A stretch of DNA of 64,000 bases, taken from assembly GCA_900618795.1 (NCBI GenBank), contig UYJD01000009.1, forward strand, positions 124,001 to 188,000. The letters run 5' to 3'. Under the pieces are notes generated by a model. That model was not told the origin of the DNA and searched no databases. It saw only the letters and a list, made by a program, of their open reading frames with translations. Positions within the stretch are counted from its first letter, which is position 1. Each line of letters starts with the position of its first letter. Positions 54,438-64,000 of the stretch are shown here, piece by piece. Both the position numbers and the translations under genes were made by a program. Source of the stretch: Cyanodermella asteris (lineage: Eukaryota > Ascomycota > Lecanoromycetes > Ostropales > Stictidaceae).

Positions 54438-54610
54438 CAGCATTTATAGCGTACCCTGAGCACCTGAAGGAAATTCATATCGGTCATGACTTTTCAAAAC
54501 AGCCTTGGCTAGCGTTGGTGAGCCTCTCTTCTGGCTGACACGCCGCTCCTGGCAGCATTCCGCTAATATAAAGGATTTTGCGGATTCGCTTCTCCCTCTC
54601 CTCGTCAATC

Positions 54611-57097
54611 CTAGCTGGAAGTACCGTTGCCATGGACCTCTGCTTCCCGCTCTGTGGTCCGTGCGATCCATGGCTCTTCCAAGTCTGCCACAAGACTTGG
54701 GTTAACATACTGATTGCCGCTTCTTCGCGCTGACGGTGTGCGTGACCGAGCCCGGTCATCATCCTCCCCACTTTCGCCACTCAGTATGCTTTCTTCCATC
54801 CGTGTCTCGTGGACCTCTCTCAATGTTCGCAGGGCAATGTTGCGCATCAGTGGCTCATATGTTCGTTTGTACCAGATGCCGAACCAGATGGTCGCGATGA
54901 TAAGCGGTGCAGCCAGGGCCGAACGCCACACGGCTGTATCACTGATCAAATTGCCGATTGCAACCAACTGAAAGATGACCAATCCGACTATGAATCTTAG
55001 ACACATCATTGGCCATGCTCTTCCTGTGCTGAATTGCCGATGATCCATCGAGTACAGAAGCTGGTATTTGTATACGAATGCAGCAAAGATAAAGTAGATG
55101 AGTCCAAGGAGCTCGACCAGCTCTGCGTGCTGGAGGGTGCTGTAAACGACACATACGACTAACGTAAAGAGCGTCTGTGGCACGTAGAAGCCGTAAGTGA
55201 AGGTGGACGGTTGGGCAAGTTCACTGTAGTCTCTCGGTGTCTTTGCGAACCATCGGTAGAATGGGTACAAGAAGACAGAACCAAACTGCAGCAAATGGAA
55301 CGGGAAGAGACCTAGTGTTTGTAAGACCAGATAATTCAAGTAGAACATGCTCATGGACCCTAGGCTGCGGAAAAGCACCTGTGGCAGGTCGTGCAGGTTG
55401 CGCAGGTATTTTTCGATTTCTTTCCAGATGGCCGCAGCCTCGAAACCGGTCTTGAATACGGTGAGGATGATTAACAAGTTGAATAGCGTGAAGAAGAAGT
55501 TCTTGCTGATGAGCGACATCTCAATATCGCTGAGCGCAGTCATGCCCTGGCGGTAGGACAGAAATTCGTAGACGTAGGGTACCGCAACGTTGAGCAATGA
55601 TAACAACAATGTCGGTATGCCAGTGTGAACCACCCACTTCGCCGTGTTGTGGTCTTCTAGCCACGCCGCGAAGTTGGGTAGAACAGCTTCTATGGCTGCC
55701 AGCGTTTGCACTCCGGCCACCGGAACCAGCAAGGCTGACCAAAATACTGTCAAGATGACGATGAAGGCTGTCACCGTCCATGCCCGGAACATCCTGCTCT
55801 TCCTGGATAGATATGTGTTTCGCCACACGACACTCGTTGGAGGTGGAGAAGGGTTCGCTCTTAGCTGCAACGGCTGAGGATCGATAATTGCCTGGCATGC
55901 CATTTGACAGGCAGCCGTCGAATCTAACGTGATGAAAGCTAAGGATGTAGCTGGGAAGTCTTTCCTTCGCGAGGTCTTGATACGCTCATCCAATCGTCGT
56001 AATCTCTCCTCGTAGTAATCGATAGCATCAACGTTGCGATATTGAAGGCTCATGAAGCCATACCAAATCCGGGTTGTTGGCCGTGGTTTGTCATATACTA
56101 TCACATGAGCCCCATCATCGACTTCGTCGCCACTCAAGAGCCCTGCCTGCTCTTCATCGCCAGTTCCGTGGTCATCTCCTCGATCTTGTCGTCTCATCTT
56201 TCTGCTCGCCTTGCCAGTGCCCAGATAGATCGACCATGACTCTTCCAAGCGTCTGAGAGTGCTGGCACGCTCGTTCGTGAGATTGTCCAATTCGGTCCAA
56301 TCCCTGCACAGAGTCACACTTTCGACGCGTCCGATCTCGAGATTTTCGATCGTTTCCTTCAACTGATGTTCGTTTCTCAACTTCTCGGGAATGCCGGACA
56401 AGCGGATAGTACGATCGGAAATCGAAGACTGCGATGCAAGGTGCTTTTGTCGGATACGAATCATCTTTTGCGTCTCTTTGAGGATAAGGTAGACGGCCAT
56501 GAAGGTGTATACGTAGACGAAGATGAATTGTGTCCAGTCATGACCTCCATTCCCGAGCCAGTCGGAGAGGCCACCACCCTCTCCAGTGTTGTTGGAAGCT
56601 CTGGCGTCAGCGAGTCTGAAGTCTAGCTGATGAGGCGTACTGCTGTAGTTATTCGTGAGTGCTGATCTTGTCATGGCGAAGGATTGGGGTTGCTTCTTCT
56701 TTTTACCGTCATCTTTTGTGACGGGATATATGACCACCAGGGCGAAGAACAGCAAGAAAGTGATGTACTTGATAGACATCTTCAAGAATGCGAGAAAGAC
56801 GAATGCGTCCAGTCCAGCACTCTGTAAGACCTCTTCCTCAGTTATGTTGTATACCACCGGTATCCATCCAAACATGCTCTTCGGAAGCGGCGGTAAGCTT
56901 GACGCGGCCGTCTTCCTTTTCCTGCGCGCTGAGTAAAGCGAGGACCATCGCGGGCGTAGTATGCAAAAAGCTATGAAGGCTGCAAGACCAAAGGCTATCG
57001 AGAAGCCAACCTGGCGCTGAACATCTCCTGCTGACTTGTTCGTGCCACCGACGACACCACCGGGATCCTTCGTACGGCCATCATCGAGGATGTTCAT
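54611..57097 (-). CDS. CSC1/OSCA-type (RSN1/PHM7 family) membrane channel
   Basis: An 828-residue single-exon protein of the calcium-permeable stress-gated channel family. An N-terminal membrane segment (VGFSIAFGLAAFIAFCIL) leads to the LPKSMFGWIPVVYNITEEEVL signature. Two more segments follow, then a cytosolic RRM-like region (TIRLSGIPEKLRNEHQLKE; SLAFITLDSTAACQMACQ). The seven-or-more-pass core (about residues 425-745) contains FIVILTVFWSALLVPVAGVQ and YLNYLVLQTLGLFPFHLLQ. The C-terminal tail is charged. The start is ATG 57097 (MNILDDG); the open frame further upstream begins only with TTG. It is convergent with the aminotransferase gene, with 173 bp between stops. Confidence 0.9.
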   Translation of the reverse strand: MNILDDGRTKDPGGVVGGTNKSAGDVQRQVGFSIAFGLAAFIAFCILRPRWSSLYSARRKRKTAASSLPPLPKSMFGWIPVVYNITEEEVLQSAGLDAFVFLAFLKMSIKYITFLLFFALVVIYPVTKDDGKKKKQPQSFAMTRSALTNNYSSTPHQLDFRLADARASNNTGEGGGLSDWLGNGGHDWTQFIFVYVYTFMAVYLILKETQKMIRIRQKHLASQSSISDRTIRLSGIPEKLRNEHQLKETIENLEIGRVESVTLCRDWTELDNLTNERASTLRRLEESWSIYLGTGKASRKMRRQDRGDDHGTGDEEQAGLLSGDEVDDGAHVIVYDKPRPTTRIWYGFMSLQYRNVDAIDYYEERLRRLDERIKTSRRKDFPATSLAFITLDSTAACQMACQAIIDPQPLQLRANPSPPPTSVVWRNTYLSRKSRMFRAWTVTAFIVILTVFWSALLVPVAGVQTLAAIEAVLPNFAAWLEDHNTAKWVVHTGIPTLLLSLLNVAVPYVYEFLSYRQGMTALSDIEMSLISKNFFFTLFNLLIILTVFKTGFEAAAIWKEIEKYLRNLHDLPQVLFRSLGSMSMFYLNYLVLQTLGLFPFHLLQFGSVFLYPFYRWFAKTPRDYSELAQPSTFTYGFYVPQTLFTLVVCVVYSTLQHAELVELLGLIYFIFAAFVYKYQLLYSMDHRQFSTGRAWPMMCLRFIVGLVIFQLVAIGNLISDTAVWRSALAAPLIIATIWFGIWYKRTYEPLMRNIALRTLREVHETRMEESILSGESGEDDDRARSRTPSARRSGNQYVNPSLVADLEEPWIARTTEREAEVHGNGTSS

Positions 57098-58103
57098 GGC
57101 TCCTGTCTTGGTCACAACTGGAAAGTGCGACAATGTCTGAGTGTGCAAATCATGAGGTCGAGTGAGTGGATGTGAAAGTCAACAGGCAGCGCGTTGGTGC
57201 AATACAGCATTGCATCATGTGCCATAGAACGAAAGCTTGGCACCAAATTCCTGCTGCCGACCAACATGGGCTGATAAAAGACGACGTACGCATACTTTTC
57301 TGCCTCCTCTAACGCTTACCTCGTGAATGCCTCCACGAGAAAATAGGTGCAAATTAAGTAAGCTGTACTCTTAGGGAGTTACGCCAGAGGTCTTACGAGC
57401 GCATTCGACGGTATTAGCGGATCTACTTGAGATGTAGGTATTGTAGTGTGTCCATCAAGACTTCTGTCAGCCTTCCAGGCGACCTATCGCTGACTCGTTT
57501 CGAACTGGTCTATAGATATAAAACAGATGTACTGCTGCGGGCCTTTTGGTTAATACGCGAGGGCAAGTGTCAGTCATTTACAGTGCGGACTGATGCAATA
57601 TCGTTCCAGGTATATACAAATAGCATAGTCGAGGCAAATTGACGATTTGTTACCTTAACGAAGACTTACCGCCTTGCGCCGTGCTTGGTCTACTTGAGAA
57701 TTCGTCAGAAGAGTCAATCCGAGAATCCGTGGTTACTGATTATAAATGCATTAGCTGTCCGCAATATCTCGAAGACTAATTTACGTGTCTCACGACCAAG
57801 CTGTAGCAGCCCACTTTCCGGCAGCGCTCCATCGAATGAAAGCTGACACATTAATGCAGACCGCCAATTCATCAATCTTGGATCTCGCCCAGCTTCGGAC
57901 CATTCAAATCAGATTCCAATCTGTTCGCTGTGCCGGGTACATACTTATTCTCCAATCCGGACGATCTGACCCTTTTACTTTCCCGCCCACATGCTGTTGC
58001 TTGCCCGTAATACGTTCCAAGCCTAGTTGCAACTCAGACGACCGAGGTAGTCGTTGCGATGGTCTCGGCAAAGCGGAACAACGTGACACCAAAGTCGAGC
58101 CAC
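57098..58103. other. Intergenic, promoter of the CSC1 gene
   Basis: About 1 kb between two minus-strand genes. Slightly AT-rich near 57,350-57,780. Frames of up to 118 codons have no family signal. No repeat or RNA gene found. Confidence 0.5.
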
Positions 58104-59756
58104 TCAGCTCGTCGAGCTCGCCAAACCCCTCAAGCTCGTGAAGCGCGCGACACCATGGTAGTGAGAGTATAACACGCTGGCGACAAGACCGCAGATGGCA
58201 GCGAAGCCGAGCGTCACTCTTGTGCTGGACGTTTTCGAAGTCGGCCGTTCATCGTCGAAAGGGACCTTGCGTGGCCGGGCCGGCACGTCGAACATGTTGA
58301 GACGGTTGGCACCTTTGTTGTTGTTCCAAACCATGTCGATCATCCGATCATTGGCCAAGTAAGGAGCGATGAATCTGTTGAATAGCCTCCAGAAAAGTGT
58401 CTCTTGAGCCATCATGGCTTGTTGGCGATTGCTAGCCTTCTTGAGCTTAATCACACGATCATAGCGGTGCCTCTGAATATGGTCACAAAGCTCGTTGATG
58501 TCGTGGACGTCGAGGGGATCCTCGTTACCTTTCTTGTCCTGGGCTCGGCGAAGTGCATTGGTTAGAGCTGCGCAAGTTTCGAACGCGCTGTTTCCACCTT
58601 GGCCTCCAATCGGGTTGAACTGAACGGGCGCACAATGTCAGCTAGCTCTTGGGGCGGATTGAGATTTGCGTGAAGTTTTTACCTTGTGTACAGCATCCCC
58701 TACAGTGACAATCCTGCCATAATGCCACTCGGACATCACATACTCTGGCAGTGCAGTCAATGTGGCCGCCGTACGGGTTTCCCATAATTTGCCGAACGTG
58801 AGATTGTGTTCTGCAATTATGCAATCTTCGAAATGCCTTCGCGCAAGATCATCTCGCTGCGCGTCTGTGAATCGTGGGAGCTTTTCGTAGAGTCCGTAGT
58901 TGGTTTTCTCAAGCTTGTCGAATAGGAACCAGTAAATCTTGCCTCCCGGACCGCTGTTCACCAGGTAAGAGTGTCCTTCACCCTGAACCATGTATGATGA
59001 TTTCAGGCCCCAACCCTCGACATGCCGCGAGATGCCGAAGATGCAGTTGTAATTGCAGGGCACATCTAGACTTGGTCAGTACTTATGTTAGACGATTGTC
59101 GCGACTTCAAGCCAGCTTACTGTCAGCTTCTCGTTCAACTCGAGAGAAACTACCGGGCTTTTCAGCATTGGCAAGCCGCCACATTTCCTTCCGCACCGCG
59201 CTGTGGACGCCATCGGCACCAACGAGGATGGTACCAGAAAAGGTTTCACCTTCCTTAGTCACAGCGGTGACACTATCGGGCGATTGCTCCACCCTGATGA
59301 CTGCTTTATTCACAAGTACTTTTGACTTGTCTTTGATGTTGTCATAAAGTGTCTGCACGAGCGTCTTTCGGTCCACAAAGATAAGGCTATATCCACAACT
59401 AGCCCAATGTCAGAATCAGCATGCAACATGGCCGAAAATGTCAGGCAAGTCGCTTACCGATCTATCAGCTTCTCCTGAAGGTCGGTAAATGTGATGACCT
59501 CTCTGCCGTTGCGGTCCCGCGTACTGGCGTGGTGGACCATCTCGTCCTCGCGCAACGACCCAGCAAGTGGGTCCCAACAGCCGATTTGGTCCAAGAGACG
59601 TGCGCCGCTCGGCATGACAGCGATACTGGCTCCCAGCTGCGGTGCAATCTGCGCGTACTTTTCGAGTACTAGGAAATCAATGCCATTCTGCTCCAGCATG
59701 CTGGCCAGGGCGAGGCCGGCTACACTGCCACCAACGATTATGACCTTGAGGCCCAT
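58104..59756 (-). CDS. FAD-dependent monooxygenase, PaxM/salicylate-hydroxylase-like
   Basis: Four exons: 59756-59458, 59398-59121, 59065-58683 and 58619-58104. Introns are 59, 55 and 63 nt (GTAAGC..GCTAG, GTAAGC..TCTAG, GTAAAA..TTCAG). The 491-residue product begins [20 protein letters not shown], an FAD-binding dinucleotide fold, and has the second FAD/NAD motif ([15 protein letters not shown]). The GD motif region [20 protein letters not shown] spans the last splice junction. A C-terminal hydrophobic segment ([17 protein letters not shown]) would anchor it to a membrane, as in PaxM-type epoxidases of indole-diterpene and meroterpenoid pathways. No prenyltransferase, cyclase, PKS or P450 gene is adjacent, so its substrate is unknown and a pathway role is not claimed. 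Confidence 0.88.
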
Positions 59757-62469
59757 GACTCCTGAGCGGAAGCAAAGCTACCAAGATGAGGATGAGAAAT
59801 CAGAACGTCGAGGTAAAGGTGTAATCATAAACGGGGAGATTGAAGGTGAAGTCGGTGATGGCCAAGCTGTGCCACACCACAATCTGGGCTGAAAGATATA
59901 TTTGCACTCGGTGCAGGCCGCAATCATGAACACTGTCACGAATTTTGGAGGATCATGACGCATGTCTAAGCCCCGGCTTCGGATACGCGCGGTACATTTA
60001 TTACCTTTTCAAGAATATTTGAGGGATTATGCAATGGACATGGGAGCCAGAGCAGGCGTTATGCAAAGCTTTATTCAGGCCGTCGGATATGCTTGGCACC
60101 ACCATTGTTCAGGTCCGAACATCCGTTCATTATTTGGGGCTCGGGCTGCTCGGCCCGTTCGGAGGCATCACTTTATTGCCCGGGCCGCCGGCGTTCAGTC
60201 GGCAGCGATGGATGACAACTTTATCTTTCGTGTCAGGGTGGTTGGGCGGGACATTCGCTAAGTTCGATGGCTACGGGGGTTCCCGCTAGGAATGCTGCTC
60301 GTTGTTTGGAGCGCCCGGGCGGCTGCTATTAGAATTGACTTGGCCCACCCATGCACGCAATCTATTTCAGCTGCCAGCGGTCGGCGACTCGCTTTCGCCG
60401 GTGAGCGCAGCAGAAACAGCTCAGCACAGTATCGCGCAGCGCCAAATTGTATCATGAAGTGTGCATGCTCGGGCATCACATTGACGCGCGCTATCTGTAG
60501 CATGCAATGTGATTACGATTGCATAGGTGGGATTTTGTGCGCAAATATTACTGTGCATGGCTGTGCCTGCGGGCGCATCGTTGGTGGGTTTGGACGACTT
60601 GATTTTTCTTGGGTAAGGCTGAGCAGGCCAAAGCCGAAAGGAGGCTGACAGCCATGCATGTGGTTGCTGACGAGCGATTATTATGACAAACCTTTTTCTG
60701 TGCTCCAGTCGATCATGTTTCAGGTGTCCCATTCCGATGTATCTCTTCTACAGCACGACCCAGAGTCTGTGAGTTGACTCGGACACGGCGAGCATGTAAT
60801 TATTTTTCGTCCAGCAGTATTTCCTGAGTTCGATCGTGAGGCGAACAACCTTTGCGGCCGAAAATAGATGACACGTTCGTTGCTGTTCTTGCTTATGCTT
60901 AGTCTCCCAGTGGCTTTGTGAGTTTATGCTCGCCCAGCAACGGGGCCGACGGTGCCGAAGGTGGAAAATGTGGAGCTTGTGCCTCATCCTTGGCGCGAAT
61001 TTCTTGCCCGTGTTACAGTTGCTTGGCTCTGATCTATAAATCCTGCATCGAATAAAGGAGTCCGACGTCGGGCAATGTTTTCACTACAGAGGCGAGACTG
61101 TCGATGTGATGCGGTTGACTGCGTGAGCTAGTATCTCCGTGTCCGAGTCGCAGAGACATAGCCTCAGGTGACATTTCTTCACCTGCACGAAGGGTTGGTC
61201 AACGGCTGACATGTGGAAGGGGGCGGCCGTGCATGTTGCGACTCTGCATGGGACGCTGCGACTGGATCAAGGGAGATTATCGAGCTCATATCGCAAAGTC
61301 AAACTAATGCACAATGAACGGGAACGCGCTCACCTATTACCAAGCAGTTAAATTGACAAGTTTAGCGCCGTTGCTTGACGGAGATCCGGGCTTTGGTGGC
61401 GACCAGCTTGGCCTCTTAGTGGTCGACCGGCCAATTGCATCGAAGGTCATATTGTGGACGTGGACACTCCACAAGCTGAGCCGCGGCGAAACAGAGGTCG
61501 ATGATCATACTGGATCTCAACGCCGTTGTTTGACAGCAGAAGGTCGGGCATCCGGCACACAGAGGGCTGAAGTCGATAGCACAGCGATGTGTCGGCATGG
61601 CGAAGATGTGCGGGTCCAGGGGCGAGCAGCCGTGGCACAATCTGTTCGCCAATTCCCTTGCAGCAGGCCGTGGCAGTGAGTGGGCTGGGGCGCTGGGCTG
61701 GTTACATTGCTACGGCCTTTGCAGCCTCAGGAGAGAGGCGAGCTCGTGTTTGAGACGTGTCAGCGGGAATGGTGGCCACGATATATGCACTGCGCCCGCC
61801 GCTGAGGTCAGGGATGCGGTCCGGGCGGTCCAACGTTGCTGTGCGCAGTTTGCGCGGATGCCCCGGCTGCAAGTCTCGCTCGCTGCTTCGTACTCGTAGT
61901 TTGGCACAATCATCTCCATCTCATCCATCCCATCCATCCATCGCTCATCCACTTCTCACCGTTCGTGTCCATTCCTCACCGGAGGCCTCCTGCCAGCCTC
62001 GTCGTCCGCCTTTTCGCCACAGTCACCACCTCGTCGCCCTTCGCTGTGCCCTTAGCTCTTCCTCTTCGCCCGCCCCAGTCACTCTCTTCCACTTTCGCAG
62101 GGATACCTGCAGCGGCCACGAAGCGTCATCATCCTGTGACCGGCATTGCCATCCCTGTCCAGCCTGCTGAACAATACACCACACAGACACCTGTCGGCTA
62201 TCGACAATTCCCTTCTCTCTTCCATTCTGGCATCGTCAACCACCCTGTTGGTCCGTCATTCGCGGTCATAATGGGAGGGGCCGCGCCATAGAATCCACCT
62301 TCTTTCCACACACGACTCGAGTTCGGCTGCGACGCAACCACGACCTTTCGTCGCATAATCCCGCATTCGGCCCTGCAATCGCTCAGCCTGGCGCTGCTGC
62401 TCGATAGTTGACGAACTTTACGATCACTTTTGATACCCCCTTCCCGGCTCGTTGTCGTCCAATCTCATC
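59757..62469. other. Gene-poor stretch, promoter and leader of the flippase gene
   Basis: About 2.7 kb. Several frames of 80-150 codons on both strands show no family resemblance. A CATC-type microsatellite lies at 61,911-61,950, and from about 61,950 to the start codon the plus strand is strongly C/T-rich, as expected of a leader. I found no tRNA, repeat family or gene remnant. Confidence 0.5.
61911..61950. repeat. CATC/CATCC microsatellite
   Basis: Imperfect CATC and CATCC units over about 40 bases, in the inferred promoter of the flippase gene. Confidence 0.75.
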
Positions 62470-64000
62470 ATGGTCGACTTTCAGAACACCACCAGCGCTC
62501 ACAATAACGGCGAGGCAAACGATGACCCCTCTACAAAGTCCGTCAAGCGCGCCCGCTGGGCAACGCAACGTGTCAAGAGCACGAAAGGCGATGCTAAGCG
62601 CAAGTCGATCCTCGGTCGTTTGAACAGGGCTACAAGCAAAAGGGTATCTAGCGGGTCGTCGGGACGAGAAAAGCGTCATTCGGCTGGTACACACACGACA
62701 GATGGTGAACTAGAAAAGCTGGAAGATATCGAAGAGGAACAGCCCGAACAAGCCAGAACGATCTTCTTCAACCGACCTTTGCCCGACTCTGCCAAAGACG
62801 AAGAAGGCCACCCGTTGCAGCATTTCAAGCGAAATAAGATCCGGACCGCGAAATACACACCGTTGAGTTTTGTGCCCAAAAACTTGTATCTCCAGTTCCA
62901 GAACATTGCCAACCTTTACTTTCTGTTTACCATCATTTTAACCGTAAGTCGACCTGCCTGCTCCCGATGATAATGTGGCTGACAGACGCAGTTCTTCGAC
63001 ATCTTTGGTGCCGCAAATCCCGGTCTCAACGCAGTTCCTCTTATCGTCATTGTTGTGGTCACAGCTATCAAAGATGGAATCGAAGATTGGAGGCGGACCA
63101 TGCTCGACAATGAGCTCAACAACTCGCCGGTTCACAGGCTCGTCGATTGGGTCAATGTCAATGCCGCCGGCGACAAGATCGGTCCGTGGCGACGCTTCAA
63201 GAAGGCCTGCTCGCATGGAATCGCCAACTTGTGGCGCTCAATGAACAAAAAGAAGCTTGCGGAAGGCATCGAAGGTCCCGGTCAGGTATACGCCGAACGT
63301 GCTTTAGGTGGACGTCCCTCAATGGCACGACGATCCATCGAGACTCAGCGCAACTCTTTCGCACCACCGCGCGGTCGCGAGGGTGACATGGAAATGACGC
63401 CCGGCCATCGGCGCACGGATACCGAGATCTCGTACGAGGAAAACACTGCCGACGCGATAGGCGTTGCCGTGACCGACAGACCTAGCGATGAAGACAAGAA
63501 AGGCAGCCTCATCAATCCCCTGAAAGAGTCACAGAACAAGGCCCGTTTTGTCAAAGATTACTGGAAGAGCGTTCAGGTTGGCGATTTCGTGCGTATTTAT
63601 AACGACGACCAGATCCCCGCAGACGTGGTCGTTCTTGCCACCTCCGAGCCGGATGGAGGCTGTTACGTCGAGACCAAGAACTTGGATGGCGAAACGAACC
63701 TCAAAGTTCGCCAATCGCTGAATTGCGGCCGTCAAATCCGCCACGCTCGGGATTGTGAGAGAACCGACTTCACCATTGAAAGTGAGCCGCCTCATGCCAA
63801 TCTATATGCCTTCAGCGGAGTCGCAAAATGGACACAGCGAAGCCCAAAGAACCCACATGCGCCAGGCAGGGAGATGGCCGAGCCCATCGGCATCAATAAC
63901 CTCCTTCTACGTGGATGCAATCTGCGAAACACGGAATGGGTCCTTGCAGTTGTCGTCTTCACTGGCGAGGAGACCAAGATCATGTTGAATGCCGGTATCA
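62470..64000 (+). CDS. P4-type phospholipid flippase, Dnf1-like (3' partial)
   Basis: Exons 62470-62943 and 62992 to the window end; 48-nt intron GTAAGT..GACGCAG. About 494 residues are visible. After a basic, disordered N-terminus comes the P4 entry motif (TIFFNRPLP, then KRNKIRTAKYTPLSFVPKNL and FQNIANLYFLF, membrane segment 1). Segment 2 follows the intron (LNAVPLIVIVVVTAIKDGIE). The actuator domain has VGDFVRIYNDDQIPADVVVL and the P4-specific NLDGETNLK in place of TGES. A long insert between segment 2 and the actuator and the LLLRGCNLRNTEWV segment resemble yeast Dnf1/Dnf2, which move phosphatidylcholine, phosphatidylethanolamine and glycosphingolipid inward at the plasma membrane. The phosphorylated DKTGT lies beyond the window. 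Confidence 0.92.

Noticed and set aside
53246-59756. A secondary-metabolite gene cluster
   Set aside because: Two possible tailoring enzymes without a core synthase, transporter or regulator, and with a CSC1 channel gene in between, do not make a cluster.

Overview
The window is nuclear DNA of a filamentous ascomycete. Its genes are compact, most introns are 43-88 nt with GT..AG ends and a CTAAC/CTGAC-type branch site close to the acceptor, and the families are fungal ones: a fungal ubiquitin-like (ULD_2-like) domain protein, a DUF7704 membrane protein, a DUF7025-type AAA ATPase, a hybrid histidine kinase and a DH-BAR-SH3 Cdc42 GEF. A 7.6 kb AT-rich island lying abruptly between GC-balanced gene blocks fits a genome with RIP-type repeat mutation. 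My best guess is a dothideomycete; this is an inference from gene families and layout, not a database result.

Layout. 0-11 kb is a dense housekeeping block: the 3' part of an Atg10-type autophagy E2 (+), a U1A/U2B''-type RRM protein (-) followed in the same frame by an unusual open extension, a DUF7704 membrane protein (-) divergent from eIF3m (+), a large charged protein of unknown role (+), an AAA ATPase (-), and a RAMP4/SERP-type ER protein (+) whose first exon is only the start codon. 11-13.4 kb has no convincing gene and probably includes the leader of a hybrid histidine kinase (13.4-16.1 kb). 16.9-27.5 kb carries membrane-traffic genes: a C2-domain protein, a synaptojanin-type inositol phosphatase, AP-3 delta (convergent with it, stops about 70 bp apart) and EMC2 (divergent from AP-3 delta). 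28.7-30.8 kb is a ubiquitin-like-domain protein.

31.36-38.99 kb is the AT-rich island: no ORF above about 75 codons, probable degraded repeats, one pogo-like transposon end. At its right edge lies a decayed aldehyde dehydrogenase gene with at least two disabling lesions. Beyond it come a Golgi-type glycosyltransferase, a membrane-anchored double-psi beta-barrel protein, the giant DH-BAR-SH3 RhoGEF, a branched-chain aminotransferase, a CSC1/OSCA-type channel, a PaxM-like FAD monooxygenase, and the 5' part of a P4 lipid flippase that runs off the window.

Working together: several genes concern membrane identity and traffic (synaptojanin, AP-3 delta, EMC2, RAMP4, flippase, Cdc42 GEF, C2 protein), but they have separate promoters and form no operon-like or biosynthetic unit. 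The items most worth a second look are the stop codon in the RRM gene followed by a 138-codon in-frame extension, the Met-only exon, the ALDH pseudogene at the island edge, and an apparent surplus of GCA/TGC among the CpA/TpG sites left in the island. No CRISPR array, rRNA or convincing tRNA gene was seen.
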